From Apostichopus japonicus (taxonomy: Eukaryota; Echinodermata; Holothuroidea; Aspidochirotida; Stichopodidae), in contig NC_092565.1 of the NCBI RefSeq assembly GCF_037975245.1, forward strand, positions 14,723,499-14,787,498: 64,000 nt of DNA. Direction: 5' to 3'. The position numbers were made by a program, and so were the translations under genes. Every line of letters starts with the position of its first letter. Position 1 is the stretch's first letter. The notes beneath the pieces were generated by a model, which did no database searches, was not told the DNA's origin, and saw only the letters and a list, made by a program, of their open reading frames with translations. Shown here piece after piece: positions 10,297 to 21,058 of this stretch.

Positions 10297-12570
10297 ATGG
10301 CGAAGTTCATATCCGGCCTAGTTATAATGACTGTCATTGCCGTAGCATATGGACAGTGCCCGTCATCCTGTTCTTGTTTGTTTCTTCCGGTGAACCAGAT
10401 TCATGTTATCTGCATCGATGCCCAATTAAGTTCTTTTCCAGGCAACATACCATCTCAAACTACCTACCTATCCCTCGCGAATAATTCAATTTCATCAATC
10501 AACGCGAATGATCTTGCTGGGTTAGGAAACCTACAAATTTTGGACTTCTCGGACAATCAAATTGAAACAATTGACGATGACGCATTTCTGTCCTTAACAG
10601 AATTGGAAGAGTTGTACTTAGAAAAAAATGAATTAAAGTCATTTGGCCCTCAACACGTACAAAACCTGACAAAGTTGGTCATTTTAGATCTATCATCCAA
10701 TCCGTACCTTACTCTGGACGAATGTTTTCTCTCTCCGTTGGATAAACTGGAAACCTTGCGTCTCTCTGGAAGCCCCATCAATTTTGGACTTGATCTTTTT
10801 GGTAACGCAACATTATGTACCTCTTATCGATGTAACGCACTCTCAGATATGAGGTGCCATCTGCCCCTCTTAAAGGAGCTCGATATTTCTGAAACTTTAA
10901 CCAACGAGGTGCCCGCTGAGTTGTTCCTACTTACTCCAAACCTAGAGAAGCTCTCCTTAGCGAGGAATGGAATCACGTTTATTCCAGATGATGCCTTTGT
11001 CGGTTTGAATAGTTTGCAAGATCTCAGTTTAAATTACAACAACATGACCAATGTTAACCAAAGGACTTTGAATGGACTTGGAGGCCTGACAAAACTTGAA
11101 CTGGGTAATCGTGGACTTGTTATAGAAGTGGATATATTTGATGTACTGCCGAATCTTTCTGAATTATCTCTCACCTTGCTTGGTCAAGTTGTTATTGACT
11201 CTCTAGCTCCATCGGTGGCTAACACAGACGTTACAAAGTTGAACCTACATCACAACTTCCTTGTTTCTATACCAGCCTCGATGTCTCATATTTCAACAAT
11301 CACTTCTCTTGATCTTTCTCAAAACGCCATCACACATGTACCAGAACGAGAGTTTTCGTCCTCTTTAAAGGAAATCGACTTGAGTCACAACAATCTTGAC
11401 AGCTTGCACCAAGACGCTTTTGATGGTCTAAATCAACTAGAGACTCTTAAATTATGTTACAATGAACTGGCAATTGTTCCATCGAGTGTATTTGATCCGA
11501 TACCACTCACAACAACAATCTGTTTGGGGCAAAACCCTTGGGTGTGTAACTGCACGATGTTACCAATCATAGTTGACTCTCGACATCATACATTTCCTAA
11601 CCCTCAATGTTCATCCCCAACGGATTTAAGCGGACGGCCGTTCAGTGCTGTGAACGAAAATTATTTGAATTGTCCATCTTCGACAACTGCGACTTCACAA
11701 AAACCGTTGGTGACGACAAAATCACCTCCTGCCACAGGATCGAAACATACGACAAAAGCATTTCCCGCGACACGACTTATGACACAATACGTACCAACTA
11801 CAAGGCCTACGATAACACCGACAGCTACAAGAAAATCGAAGCATACGACAAAAGCATCACCCGCGACACGACCTACGACAAAATACGTACCATCTACAAG
11901 ACCTACTATAACACCGACAACTACAAGAAAATCGACACCTAGGACATCACAAACTTCTCCTAGTCCCTTTCATTCAACGTCACCAAGTTCTCAGCGACAT
12001 GAATTCACATCAACGCCATCAGCCAGTCGACAGATTACACGATACACAATTTCTGCATCTCCTGCTGGTGTTACCACCGACAACCAAACGACTATAGTCA
12101 TTATAATAACGGTGATCTGTTTCTTGTCTGTAGTTGTTACTTTGTTGACTATTGCAGTGTTTTGGAACATTTATGGAACAAGAAAAAGAACATATAATGA
12201 CGAGGGGCGACGTGTTGGTGACCACTTCAACGGTGGTGTCCCGACCACTCCTCCTCCAAGATATGAAAGCGTTCCGGAAGAAATATCACACATTTACCTT
12301 TCTCATGCTGCACAGGATGCACAGATTCATCATAATTATTTTGGTGAGAACGACAACGCTTCTGGAATTTACGACGACCATGGGATAACTCCACCTGCGT
12401 ATTCTAAGAACAATCCACTATACGAAAGAGGTTTTCCAACTGTTAATACGCTTTCAGATAGTGTCGCTGGACGTGAACTTGTGTCAATGGCAAATCTTCC
12501 CCATGACAATAATTCTGCCTATAATACTGCACCTGTTGAACCAGTATATATGGAGATTAAAGAAGGTTGA
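10297..12570 (+). CDS. LRR type I transmembrane receptor A (757 aa)
   Basis: A single open exon that I place as a cell-surface leucine-rich-repeat receptor or adhesion protein; no exact orthologue is recognised. ATG 10297 (AACATGG) is chosen because the frame upstream opens only on a GTG. Residues 1-20 are a signal peptide. Residues 21-459 hold an N-terminal Cys cap (CPSSCSC), about a dozen LRRs of LxxLxLxxNxI type with a Cys-containing insert (NATLCTSYRC), and a C-terminal Cys cap (NPWVCNC). Residues 460-599 are a Thr/Ser/Pro-rich, mucin-like stalk with two exact-length 32-residue repeats. The membrane segment is about 600-623. The cytoplasmic tail has two PPxY motifs (PPRY 653-656, PPAY 699-702), one NPxY (NPLY 706-709) and a C-terminal VYMEIKEG. 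There is no TIR or kinase domain, so it is not a Toll receptor. Ligand and signalling are unknown. Confidence 0.9.
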   Translation: MAKFISGLVIMTVIAVAYGQCPSSCSCLFLPVNQIHVICIDAQLSSFPGNIPSQTTYLSLANNSISSINANDLAGLGNLQILDFSDNQIETIDDDAFLSLTELEELYLEKNELKSFGPQHVQNLTKLVILDLSSNPYLTLDECFLSPLDKLETLRLSGSPINFGLDLFGNATLCTSYRCNALSDMRCHLPLLKELDISETLTNEVPAELFLLTPNLEKLSLARNGITFIPDDAFVGLNSLQDLSLNYNNMTNVNQRTLNGLGGLTKLELGNRGLVIEVDIFDVLPNLSELSLTLLGQVVIDSLAPSVANTDVTKLNLHHNFLVSIPASMSHISTITSLDLSQNAITHVPEREFSSSLKEIDLSHNNLDSLHQDAFDGLNQLETLKLCYNELAIVPSSVFDPIPLTTTICLGQNPWVCNCTMLPIIVDSRHHTFPNPQCSSPTDLSGRPFSAVNENYLNCPSSTTATSQKPLVTTKSPPATGSKHTTKAFPATRLMTQYVPTTRPTITPTATRKSKHTTKASPATRPTTKYVPSTRPTITPTTTRKSTPRTSQTSPSPFHSTSPSSQRHEFTSTPSASRQITRYTISASPAGVTTDNQTTIVIIITVICFLSVVVTLLTIAVFWNIYGTRKRTYNDEGRRVGDHFNGGVPTTPPPRYESVPEEISHIYLSHAAQDAQIHHNYFGENDNASGIYDDHGITPPAYSKNNPLYERGFPTVNTLSDSVAGRELVSMANLPHDNNSAYNTAPVEPVYMEIKEG
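11740..11935 (+). repeat. In-frame 96-bp tandem repeat in the stalk of receptor A
   Basis: Units start at 11740 and 11836, and a partial third starts at 11932, all beginning TCGAAxCATACGAC or a relative. Each encodes 32 residues of the pattern SKHTTKAxPATR then YVPxTRPTITPT. Expansion in steps of 96 bp keeps the frame and would lengthen the stalk. Confidence 0.93.
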
Positions 12571-13816
<1,246 letters not shown>

Positions 13817-14569
13817 TGTAGAGGAGAGACTGTTGTCCTTTCGTAACATTATCTGTGGATATAGTTTGACTTGTTCAACTGGTATAAGACTTACCTTGCT
13901 GTGATAGCTTTTAAGGTAATGTTCTCGCTCTCTCAAATTAAAATATATTTTCTATATTTCGCGAATGATATCCCGTTATGTACCAAGGACTTTCGGTACT
14001 TGTTATCAACTTGTGGGAGAAATGTATCCATTTTTTTACGAGAAGAGGTATGCACGGGAGGGGTGGGTCATGACTGGTTACATTAAGCAATATTTTTTGG
14101 GCAAATTTTAATTGCTTTAGAAACTCATTAGAAATTCGATACTTGCAGTTAGATCACATATCGATATCTGACTTTAGTTTTCCACTTTACCAAGTCATTG
14201 AATCAACTTCCATTTTTCAGTGGAAACTGTTTCCTTTTTCATTATTTTTTATTATAAATATTGCGATCAATTTAAAGGTTTAAGATATACTTTTGCGTTC
14301 AAACAGGCATTGAAGAATGGAAATGCAATAAAATGTCAGAACATTCAAATACCGTATTTCTCCATTTGTTGTATTCTTAGATGCAAATTTCGCAATATTT
14401 CTCCCATAACCATATAATCATAAAATTCCAATAAGTAGGCCTGGAGAAAAAGCTCTTCGTTTTTATATAAAAAAAATTATATATAGAATAGTAAACAAGA
14501 CATGGATAATCTCACAATAAATTATCCATGAATAGCATCAGCAATACGGCTATTATGGTCACCTATAAC
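13817..14569. other. Intergenic stretch without genes
   Basis: No protein-like ORF. A short part near 13965-14000 (GATATCCCGTTATGTACCAAG) resembles 6665-6695 (CTTATCCCGTTATGTGACGAAG), a further trace of the older local duplication. Confidence 0.5.
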
Positions 14570-14820
14570 GTTCGATGTTCTCGATTTACCCGCGATACGT
14601 TCCTCACATCTGTGTAATATTTACACTTGAGAAACTTCCCCACATATTTCCCGATTTCAACACGATCAGTAATATTTGCGAAAACAATACGCAATTAATA
14701 TATATCGGTTTAAGTATAATTAGTTTTGCCGTTTATGATAGTTGTATCATAGCAATGCGTAATATTATTATCAAACATTTTTCGAGGAAACTGCGTCGGC
14801 CAAAGTTTGTTTGATTGAGC
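14570..14820. repeat. Ancient duplicated block, downstream copy
   Basis: Diverged partner of 7200-7480; see that entry for the matching words. It lies upstream of the broken LRR paralogue, just as the other copy lies upstream of receptor A. Confidence 0.6.
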
Positions 14821-14978
14821 ACCATTACGGTGTATTTACAATAGTAATAGAATGTGGGTGTTTCTATGCATGTAAAGACGAATATCACTCCAGTAAAAGG
14901 CTAATAATTACGATACGAAATGTGGTCATAAATGTGAGTCTTTGACTAAAACACCTTTACTTTTCCTTAGTTTTATGG

Positions 14979-15340
14979 GGAAATGCTTGATAATTGTGTA
15001 ACACATATTTTGAAGTTAAAACTTGCAGCGATTCAGTATATGGACGTACAATGAGTACATAGGTGATTAGGGTTAGTCGGTCTGACATTTATATTAAAAT
15101 TTCTTTACTGATCTTACTTGTTTTCAGAAGAAATAGAAATGAAAGTGATAATCATTTCAGACTTCATATCCTCAGAAAACAGTGTGATGCTGAACCTATA
15201 GTTTTAAGTAGATACTTTTCTCATTGATATAATGTGACTATAACCCACTTTGCTTTCTATAAATCGAGATACGTTTATTTGAGACTTATTAACCCATATA
15301 AATCGCGGGATTATAAGTTTACACCACAGAGAGGTAACTT
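14979..15340. repeat. Direct duplication, copy 2 of 2
   Basis: Partner of 13459-13816. Small differences (for example AACACATATT for AAACATATT, GGGATTATAAG for GTAATTAAG) and no coding potential suggest a recent non-coding duplication. Confidence 0.92.
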
Positions 15341-15724
15341 CGTCGGCAATCTAAGGATGCTGTTCATCCTGTGTTCAGTTCATTACGTGAATACTTATTT
15401 CATATGAAATATGCTAGAGTAAAATTAGATACATTTGAATGTTTTTATTTGTATTTCACATGTGATTGTTTCAGAAGAAAAAATAGTGACACGATAATAA
15501 TAATGAAAACGGATCCTGATGCTCAATAAACCTCAGTTGAAAAGAATCAAGGAACTTTTCCTAGATCAATAGTAAACGTATTTTGAATAATATTGAGAAA
15601 GTTTAGTTAATATGTCTTATGGAAAGCATTTATCATGTCAATAATACAGTAAAATGTCTGAGCGTATGTCTCCTTCTGTGACAAAAAGATATAACATGAT
15701 CTGTATGGCTGCCAAGGTCACTTG

Positions 15725-16060
15725 ATGTTAAAACGTTTTAAGTTAGATGTTAATTTGCTGTTTATTTCTTTGTTCTGGACAGAAGTTCTCATGCGTTCGG
15801 CTTCACATGATATAATGAAGACGTTGAACATAAAATTTAACATGATAGTCCAATTGGCTATTAATATGATGAACTTTATATGCGAACTAGTTGTTATGAC
15901 TATCATTGCCTCAACAATTGGATGCCCATTATTTCTTCTTCATTTCCTTCGGAGGGCGATAACATGTGATCTGCATAAACGTCCACTTAACTTCTTTCCC
16001 CGACAATGTACCATCAATCTCTATCCCATAAAGCGTACCAAACTACACAAGTTCACGTAC
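15725..16060 (+). pseudogene. Broken 5' end of a third LRR receptor paralogue
   Basis: From the ATG at 15869 the frame reads a signal-peptide-like start, ELVVMTIIASTIGCP, which aligns with GLVIMTVIAVAYGQCP of receptor A. The next residues (RRAITCDLHKRPLNFFPRQC) align with NQIHVICIDAQLSSFPGNIP. Homology then fades by about 16060 and no LRRs follow. The LRR-cap cysteines are mostly lost. The upstream DNA 15725-15868 is also homologous, including the intron-end tract TCTTTGTTCTGGACAG. The open frame continues to 16174 without further similarity. A truncated relic is the best reading. Confidence 0.7.
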
Positions 16061-16062
16061 GT

Positions 16063-16461
16063 TTATAGCTTGTGGAGGTTTTCATACTGTTTCATATATG
16101 ATGAAGTTTTATGGAAATCCCCTAATTCTTTAGGTTTAATTATTTGTTTAATGACTGTCTTTAAGTCAATATAACAAACCCCTGATATCACAAGGTTCAT
16201 GTATATCCTGAAGCGACTATATGGCAATTGGCAACCAGGGTCGAAGTCCACGTTCCTTATGTGTGCAACAGCAGCAGCTCCGTGGTCATTAATTATTTGA
16301 ATTGTTTCAGGTTTATATGAAATGCGTCCGTATATGTAAGATGCATTTCGATGACTGCTTCCTCTCTGGCAGGTAAATTCAAGAAAAGATTTCCAAGTCG
16401 TGCAAAGTACAGAAACACTGAAGAGAAGAAGAAGACAGAAACTAGTAAGGATATTAGCCAA
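16063..16461 (-). CDS. Possible small secreted protein (132 codons), uncertain
   Basis: A minus-strand ORF begins with a good signal-peptide pattern (MANILTSFCLLLLFSVSVLC), followed by a stretch with several Cys (FTCQRG, FDPGCQ, SGVCY) and one NxS sequon (NAS). I recognise no family. It may be a real short gene, the first exon of a longer one, or chance. Its 3' part overlaps the last bases of the open frame of the opposite-strand LRR relic. Confidence 0.3.
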   Translation of the reverse strand: MANILTSFCLLLLFSVSVLCTTWKSFLEFTCQRGSSHRNASYIYGRISYKPETIQIINDHGAAAVAHIRNVDFDPGCQLPYSRFRIYMNLVISGVCYIDLKTVIKQIIKPKELGDFHKTSSYMKQYENLHKL

Positions 16462-16464
16462 TTG

Positions 16465-18300
16465 AATATAATATGTATTGTCAATTGATTTGTAACATTA
16501 ACAAGGCGATATCATTACTATTGCATATCACACATGCATGGTACGTGCCATCGTGTTATCATGAGCATTGCAACTATAGAAATTGTCATGTTTTCAGAAT
16601 ACCGCTGCAACCTTCATCGTTATAAACAAAAATTGCAGTTGATAAGAGGTTATCTAAAAGCTGTGAAAACATATTGTCGAGGAGAGGGGAGGTTGAAGGG
16701 GGGGGGGGTCGGTAGCTAGTATTATTGTGACAATTCTGCATATATTCCAATTGCGTATGAGGCCTCACTTTAGCCCTTGCCTCCCTCCCATTGGCGCCAC
16801 CACTGGTTATTTATTCAACTGAATATAAAAACGTCCACGTAATTTTTGTTTTGTAAACCGTTATGTCCGTCATTCTCATGGTTCGTTCTCGATAAATCAG
16901 TGGCAATCATCTATCTTTCATTAAATTGTACAGAAAGTTTATATTTGTTTATTTTTACGACTAACATGACGGGCAACCTACTAATTTAGTCCCATTAACT
17001 TTCTCATGATGGAAACAGTTATAATTCATCATTTACTGCCATATGAAGCTTCTTTTTTCATAATTAAAAAAAAGGGAAATGTGTGTGACATATATGCAGT
17101 TTTAGTCTAGTGAGAAATATATGCAAAATTGATAATTCGTAAGCAAGCTATAATGAGACAATCATGAAGTATACTGAATTAGGAATCACTTTGTTATGTT
17201 AATTCAATACTGGAAGGTATATAGGCCTTTGTTTCACTATTTCCAGATTATTGAGTTATTGTATGTAAATATAGATATTTTTTCAATGTACGTATTTTGA
17301 TAAGTTACTGCTTCGGTACTTGTCCCTCTGGAATAATTCCACGTAATGTTTACAAAAGGTTGTTTGATTGATATCAAGAACTGTATCCGTTATGGAAAGA
17401 GACACGTTTGAAGGGCGAGGGGCAAAGTGGTACAAGGTACACATGAAAGATTAAATATTAAAGTAAGGTATTAATACAAAATTCCTCTAGCACCGGGTGC
17501 TTCTTATTTCGAGATAATGTTAACGGCAGATAAATGTCCAAACCAAACAACGATCACATCTCAAAAAAAATAAAGAAAAAAAAAGAAAACAAGAAGTAGA
17601 GCAGTTTGATCTTTTCATTGTTACAATTAGCGTACGTCATACTGTGGACTTATATCAAGGGTACATTATTTTCCAAGCCAATATATAAAAATATATGAAA
17701 ATGAAAGACAAAGTTTAACTTACACACATAAAGTAATGGTGACTACATAAATCCTTAGTGTACAGTACACTAAGATGTTGTGTGTTGGTCATTCCTACTC
17801 TAAATCATATAACTGTAACGTATAAATTGTAGGCGTGATAAAACTGATATTGGACACCTGTTTTATTCATAATGATATCCATTTGCCCAACCCATTGCAA
17901 AATATCATTGCAATGTTGTCTATTATTTGTGACCTGTGGTCTAAGTTTAATCCTTCATAAATATGATCCCCGTTGCTTTTCTTTTCATGCTCTAATACCC
18001 TTTGAAGTCAAGTTTGATTTCATCTCTCCTCTAGATGAAATCGTTGAATCCTTACTCCATTTTGTAATTGTTTACACTGCTCCTCATTGCTGCATCTGTT
18101 CAGCACCTTCCAACATGTTTTGTCCTCTGATTCAACTTGATTTGGTGTTTTGACCAATTGTCTGGTTTACGTTTGTTATCCTGTCAGCAATTTACAGGAA
18201 ATAAAGTTCAATGACAACGAAAATTATAATTGTGAAAGATTGTTACTTTATATTCCAAAAATATCAGTTTGGACAGTAGTTATTTGTTTCAATTCTCTTT
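16465..18300. other. Intergenic stretch between LRR relic and receptor B
   Basis: No protein-like ORF. A G run occurs at about 16699-16708, and GGCGCCACCACTGG near 16793 resembles a hAT terminus without a partner. The rest is AT-rich. Confidence 0.5.
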
Positions 18301-18417
18301 GTTTCAGATCTTGCAGAAGAATACACCCATCAATTTTGCAAAGGAATATCACGCGTTGAACAGAAACTACTATTTTAATTAACGAAATTCACAGCCTGGT
18401 CCGATAACAATAGCAAT
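18290..18417 (+). other. Probable 3' splice site and 5' UTR of receptor B
   Basis: A T/C-rich tract CTCTTTGTTTCAG ends at 18307 (a second AG follows at 18316), leaving roughly 100 nt of leader before ATG 18418. By analogy with receptor A, an upstream non-coding exon is likely but was not located. Confidence 0.5.
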
Positions 18418-20751
18418 ATGACAAACGCAGGTATAGGACCAACCCTGCTCTATTTTGTGGCTATCGTTGCCTTAGCACATGGATGCCCGTCATCATGTTC
18501 TTGTTTGTTTCTTCCGGTGAACCAGTATCATGTTATCTGCATCAATGCCCAATTAAGTTCTTTTCCAGGCAACATACCATCTCAAACTACCTACCTATCC
18601 CTCGCGACTAATTCAATTTCATCAATCAACGCGAATGATCTTGTTGGGTTAGGAAATCTACAAATTTTGGACTTATCTGACAATCAAATCGAAACAATTG
18701 ACGATGACGCATTTCTGTCCTTAACAGAATTGGAAGAGTTGTACTTAGAAGAAAATGAGTTAAAGTCATTTGGCCCTCAACACGTACAAACCACGGCAAA
18801 GTTGGTCATTTTAGATCTATCATCCAATCCGTACCTTACTCTGGACGAATGTTTTCTCTCTCCGTTGGATAAACTGGAAACCTTGCGTCTCTCTGGAAGC
18901 CCCATCAATTTTGGACTTGATCTTTTTGGTAACGCAACATTATGTACCTCTTATCGATGTAACGCACTCTCAGATATGAGGTGCCATCTGCCCCTGTTAA
19001 AGGATCTCGATATTTCTGAAACTTTAACCAACGATGTGCCCGTTGAGTTGTTCCTACTTACTCCTAACCTAGAGAAGCTCTCCTTAGCAAGGAATGGAAT
19101 CACGTCTATTCCAGATGATGCCTTTGTCGGTTTGAATAGTTTGCAAGATCTCAGTTTAAATTACAACAACATGACCAATGTTAACCAAAGGACTTTGAAT
19201 GGACTTGGAGGCCTGACAAAACTTGAACTGGGTAATCTTGGACTTGTTATAGAAGCGGATATATTTGATGTACTGCCGAATCTTTCTGAATTATCTCTCA
19301 CCTTGCTTGGTCAAGATGTTATTGACTCTCTAGCTCCATCGGTGGCTAACACAAACGTTACAAAGTTGAACCTGCATCACAACTTCCTTGTTTCTATACC
19401 AGCCTCGATGTCTCATATTTCAACAATCACTTCTCTTGATCTTTCTCAAAACGCCATCACACATGTACCAGAACGAGAGTTTTCGTCCTCTTTAAAGGAA
19501 ATAGACTTGAGTAACAACAATCTTGACAGTTTGCACCAAGACGCGTTTGATGGTCTAAATCAACTAGAGACTCTAAAATTATGTTACAATGAACTGGCAA
19601 TAGTTCCATCGAGTGTATTTGATCCGATACCACTCACAACAACAATCTTTTTGGGCAAAAACCCTTGGGTGTGTAACTGCACGATGTTACCAATCATTAT
19701 TGACTCTCGTCATGATACATTTCCTAACCCTCAATGTTCATCCCCAACGGATTTAAGCGGACGTCCGTTCAGTGCTGTGAACGAAAATGATTTGAATTGC
19801 GTATACACTACGATCAAGAACCCGACTGTGACTACCATTTCCGGTACAACGGCGGCAACGGTAACGACCACGCCAACTGCCAACTCAACACCTAAGATGA
19901 ATCCAACGTTGATGAGTAGTGAAGTGATTACTGGCGGTAGACATACGTCACCATTTGTACATGAACCTTCCACATCAAAGTCGACAACTAAATATTCAAG
20001 GACGACGGTGCAGGTTGTGACTTTTGCAGCATCAGACATACCTTCAGCATCCCATAATGAAAACAACACGATTTTGATTGTCTCGATTGTCATGTCTCTG
20101 CTGTTGGTGGTAGTTGCTGTTTTGACTTTTGTATTCATTTGCAATTGCAAACGATCAATCAAGACGAAACGAGCAGCAGTTGTTGTTTACAGTACGTCAA
20201 TGCCACACAATGTTCCTTCGTCGCAAGATCTTCCTCCGGATTACGAGAGTATTCTGCCAAATCCCCAAGTAACTGTTGAGAATCTCGATTACAGGGAACA
20301 CACAAACATCTTGGTGAATGTTGCCCCTATAGATATTACTCATCCCATAACAGCCAACAATGAAAGTTTCAACAGAGCTCAATGCAATCCTGGGCAAAAC
20401 GGACTCTGTGAATCTAAGGCTCCAAACGGAGCAGTCGTTCATCACTACTTAGGGGCGACTCACGTCGATTTAAATACGAACCAAAACACCAGCTTTTTAT
20501 CCTCAGAGTTAAACGAGAAGGCCGAATTAAGCAAAATGTATGAAGACAAAGAATACGCTTCTTCCCTTCCACCACCGTTTCGTCCACCATCCACTGGTCA
20601 GTACTTGACACCTGATGCTGACAAAGATGATGGAATAGAGATCAAGGCGGAACCAAAAACCATATTGGTTGGTAGCGTGTCGATGGGTGGTGTGGAAGAT
20701 CCAACATATGAATGTATTCCAACTGATCTCCTGTATGACGAACCTAAGTAG
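18418..20751 (+). CDS. LRR type I transmembrane receptor B (777 aa)
   Basis: A single open exon, paralogue of the gene at 10297. The signal peptide is residues 1-22 (different sequence from A). LRR ectodomain residues 23-461 differ from A by about 23 of 439 residues with no indel. The following Thr-rich stalk 462-550 is unrelated to A and lacks A's 32-residue repeats. The membrane segment is about 552-575, followed by a basic stop (CKRSIKTKR). The 200-residue tail carries one PPxY (PPDY 606-609) and Tyr motifs near the C-terminus (DPTYECIP, LLYDEPK). An N-linked sequon present in A (QNLT) is lost here (QTTA). It is probably a surface receptor with the same or similar ligand face as A but different intracellular wiring; function unknown. 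Confidence 0.9.
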   Translation: MTNAGIGPTLLYFVAIVALAHGCPSSCSCLFLPVNQYHVICINAQLSSFPGNIPSQTTYLSLATNSISSINANDLVGLGNLQILDLSDNQIETIDDDAFLSLTELEELYLEENELKSFGPQHVQTTAKLVILDLSSNPYLTLDECFLSPLDKLETLRLSGSPINFGLDLFGNATLCTSYRCNALSDMRCHLPLLKDLDISETLTNDVPVELFLLTPNLEKLSLARNGITSIPDDAFVGLNSLQDLSLNYNNMTNVNQRTLNGLGGLTKLELGNLGLVIEADIFDVLPNLSELSLTLLGQDVIDSLAPSVANTNVTKLNLHHNFLVSIPASMSHISTITSLDLSQNAITHVPEREFSSSLKEIDLSNNNLDSLHQDAFDGLNQLETLKLCYNELAIVPSSVFDPIPLTTTIFLGKNPWVCNCTMLPIIIDSRHDTFPNPQCSSPTDLSGRPFSAVNENDLNCVYTTIKNPTVTTISGTTAATVTTTPTANSTPKMNPTLMSSEVITGGRHTSPFVHEPSTSKSTTKYSRTTVQVVTFAASDIPSASHNENNTILIVSIVMSLLLVVVAVLTFVFICNCKRSIKTKRAAVVVYSTSMPHNVPSSQDLPPDYESILPNPQVTVENLDYREHTNILVNVAPIDITHPITANNESFNRAQCNPGQNGLCESKAPNGAVVHHYLGATHVDLNTNQNTSFLSSELNEKAELSKMYEDKEYASSLPPPFRPPSTGQYLTPDADKDDGIEIKAEPKTILVGSVSMGGVEDPTYECIPTDLLYDEPK

Positions 20752-20921
20752 ATAAAAAGATATCCATCAATCAATTAAAGAGTGCAAATCTTAACCCAGA
20801 ATAATCAATTTATCGACCAGATATATGGCACACAAACATTGCTTTGCCCAATTTTCCTTTAAATCGTAGTTCTTTCAAAAAAAGAGACCTACTAATGTGA
20901 TGGTGTGTCATGAAAGCATGT

Positions 20922-20927
20922 AATAAA
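20922..20927 (+). terminator. Candidate polyadenylation signal of receptor B
   Basis: AATAAA lies 171 nt after the stop codon of receptor B, a usual distance for a short 3' UTR. Confidence 0.55.
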
Positions 20928-20984
20928 ACGATAAGTACATTATTTAGTCCATTTTCTGTTAGTTATTCCTGTTAGATAGGTGGC

Positions 20985-21058
20985 TCCAATTGGATTGGTT
21001 ACTTAATTCAATTGGATTGGTTACTTCAATTAGATTGGTTACTTCAATCAGATTGTAT
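20985..21058. repeat. Short tandem repeat of CAATTGGATTGGTTACTT
   Basis: Three to four copies of an 18- to 23-bp unit, with A/G variants (CAATTAGATTGG, CAATCAGATTG). Confidence 0.85.

Noticed and set aside
10185-10484. Frame overlapping the start of receptor A with a stretch (QYLSEDADK) resembling QYLTPDADK near the C-terminus of receptor B
   Set aside because: The DNA here is the 5' UTR and start of receptor A and is homologous to the 5' flank of the broken paralogue. The match to receptor B's tail is only about nine residues and is most simply chance.
11607-11942. 111-codon ORF overlapping the receptor A stalk
   Set aside because: A shadow frame of the 96-bp coding repeat; the receptor frame is continuous and protein-like through it.
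16640-16810. Possible further hAT MITE ending GGCGCCACCACTGG
   Set aside because: No matching left terminus or 8-bp duplication could be found.
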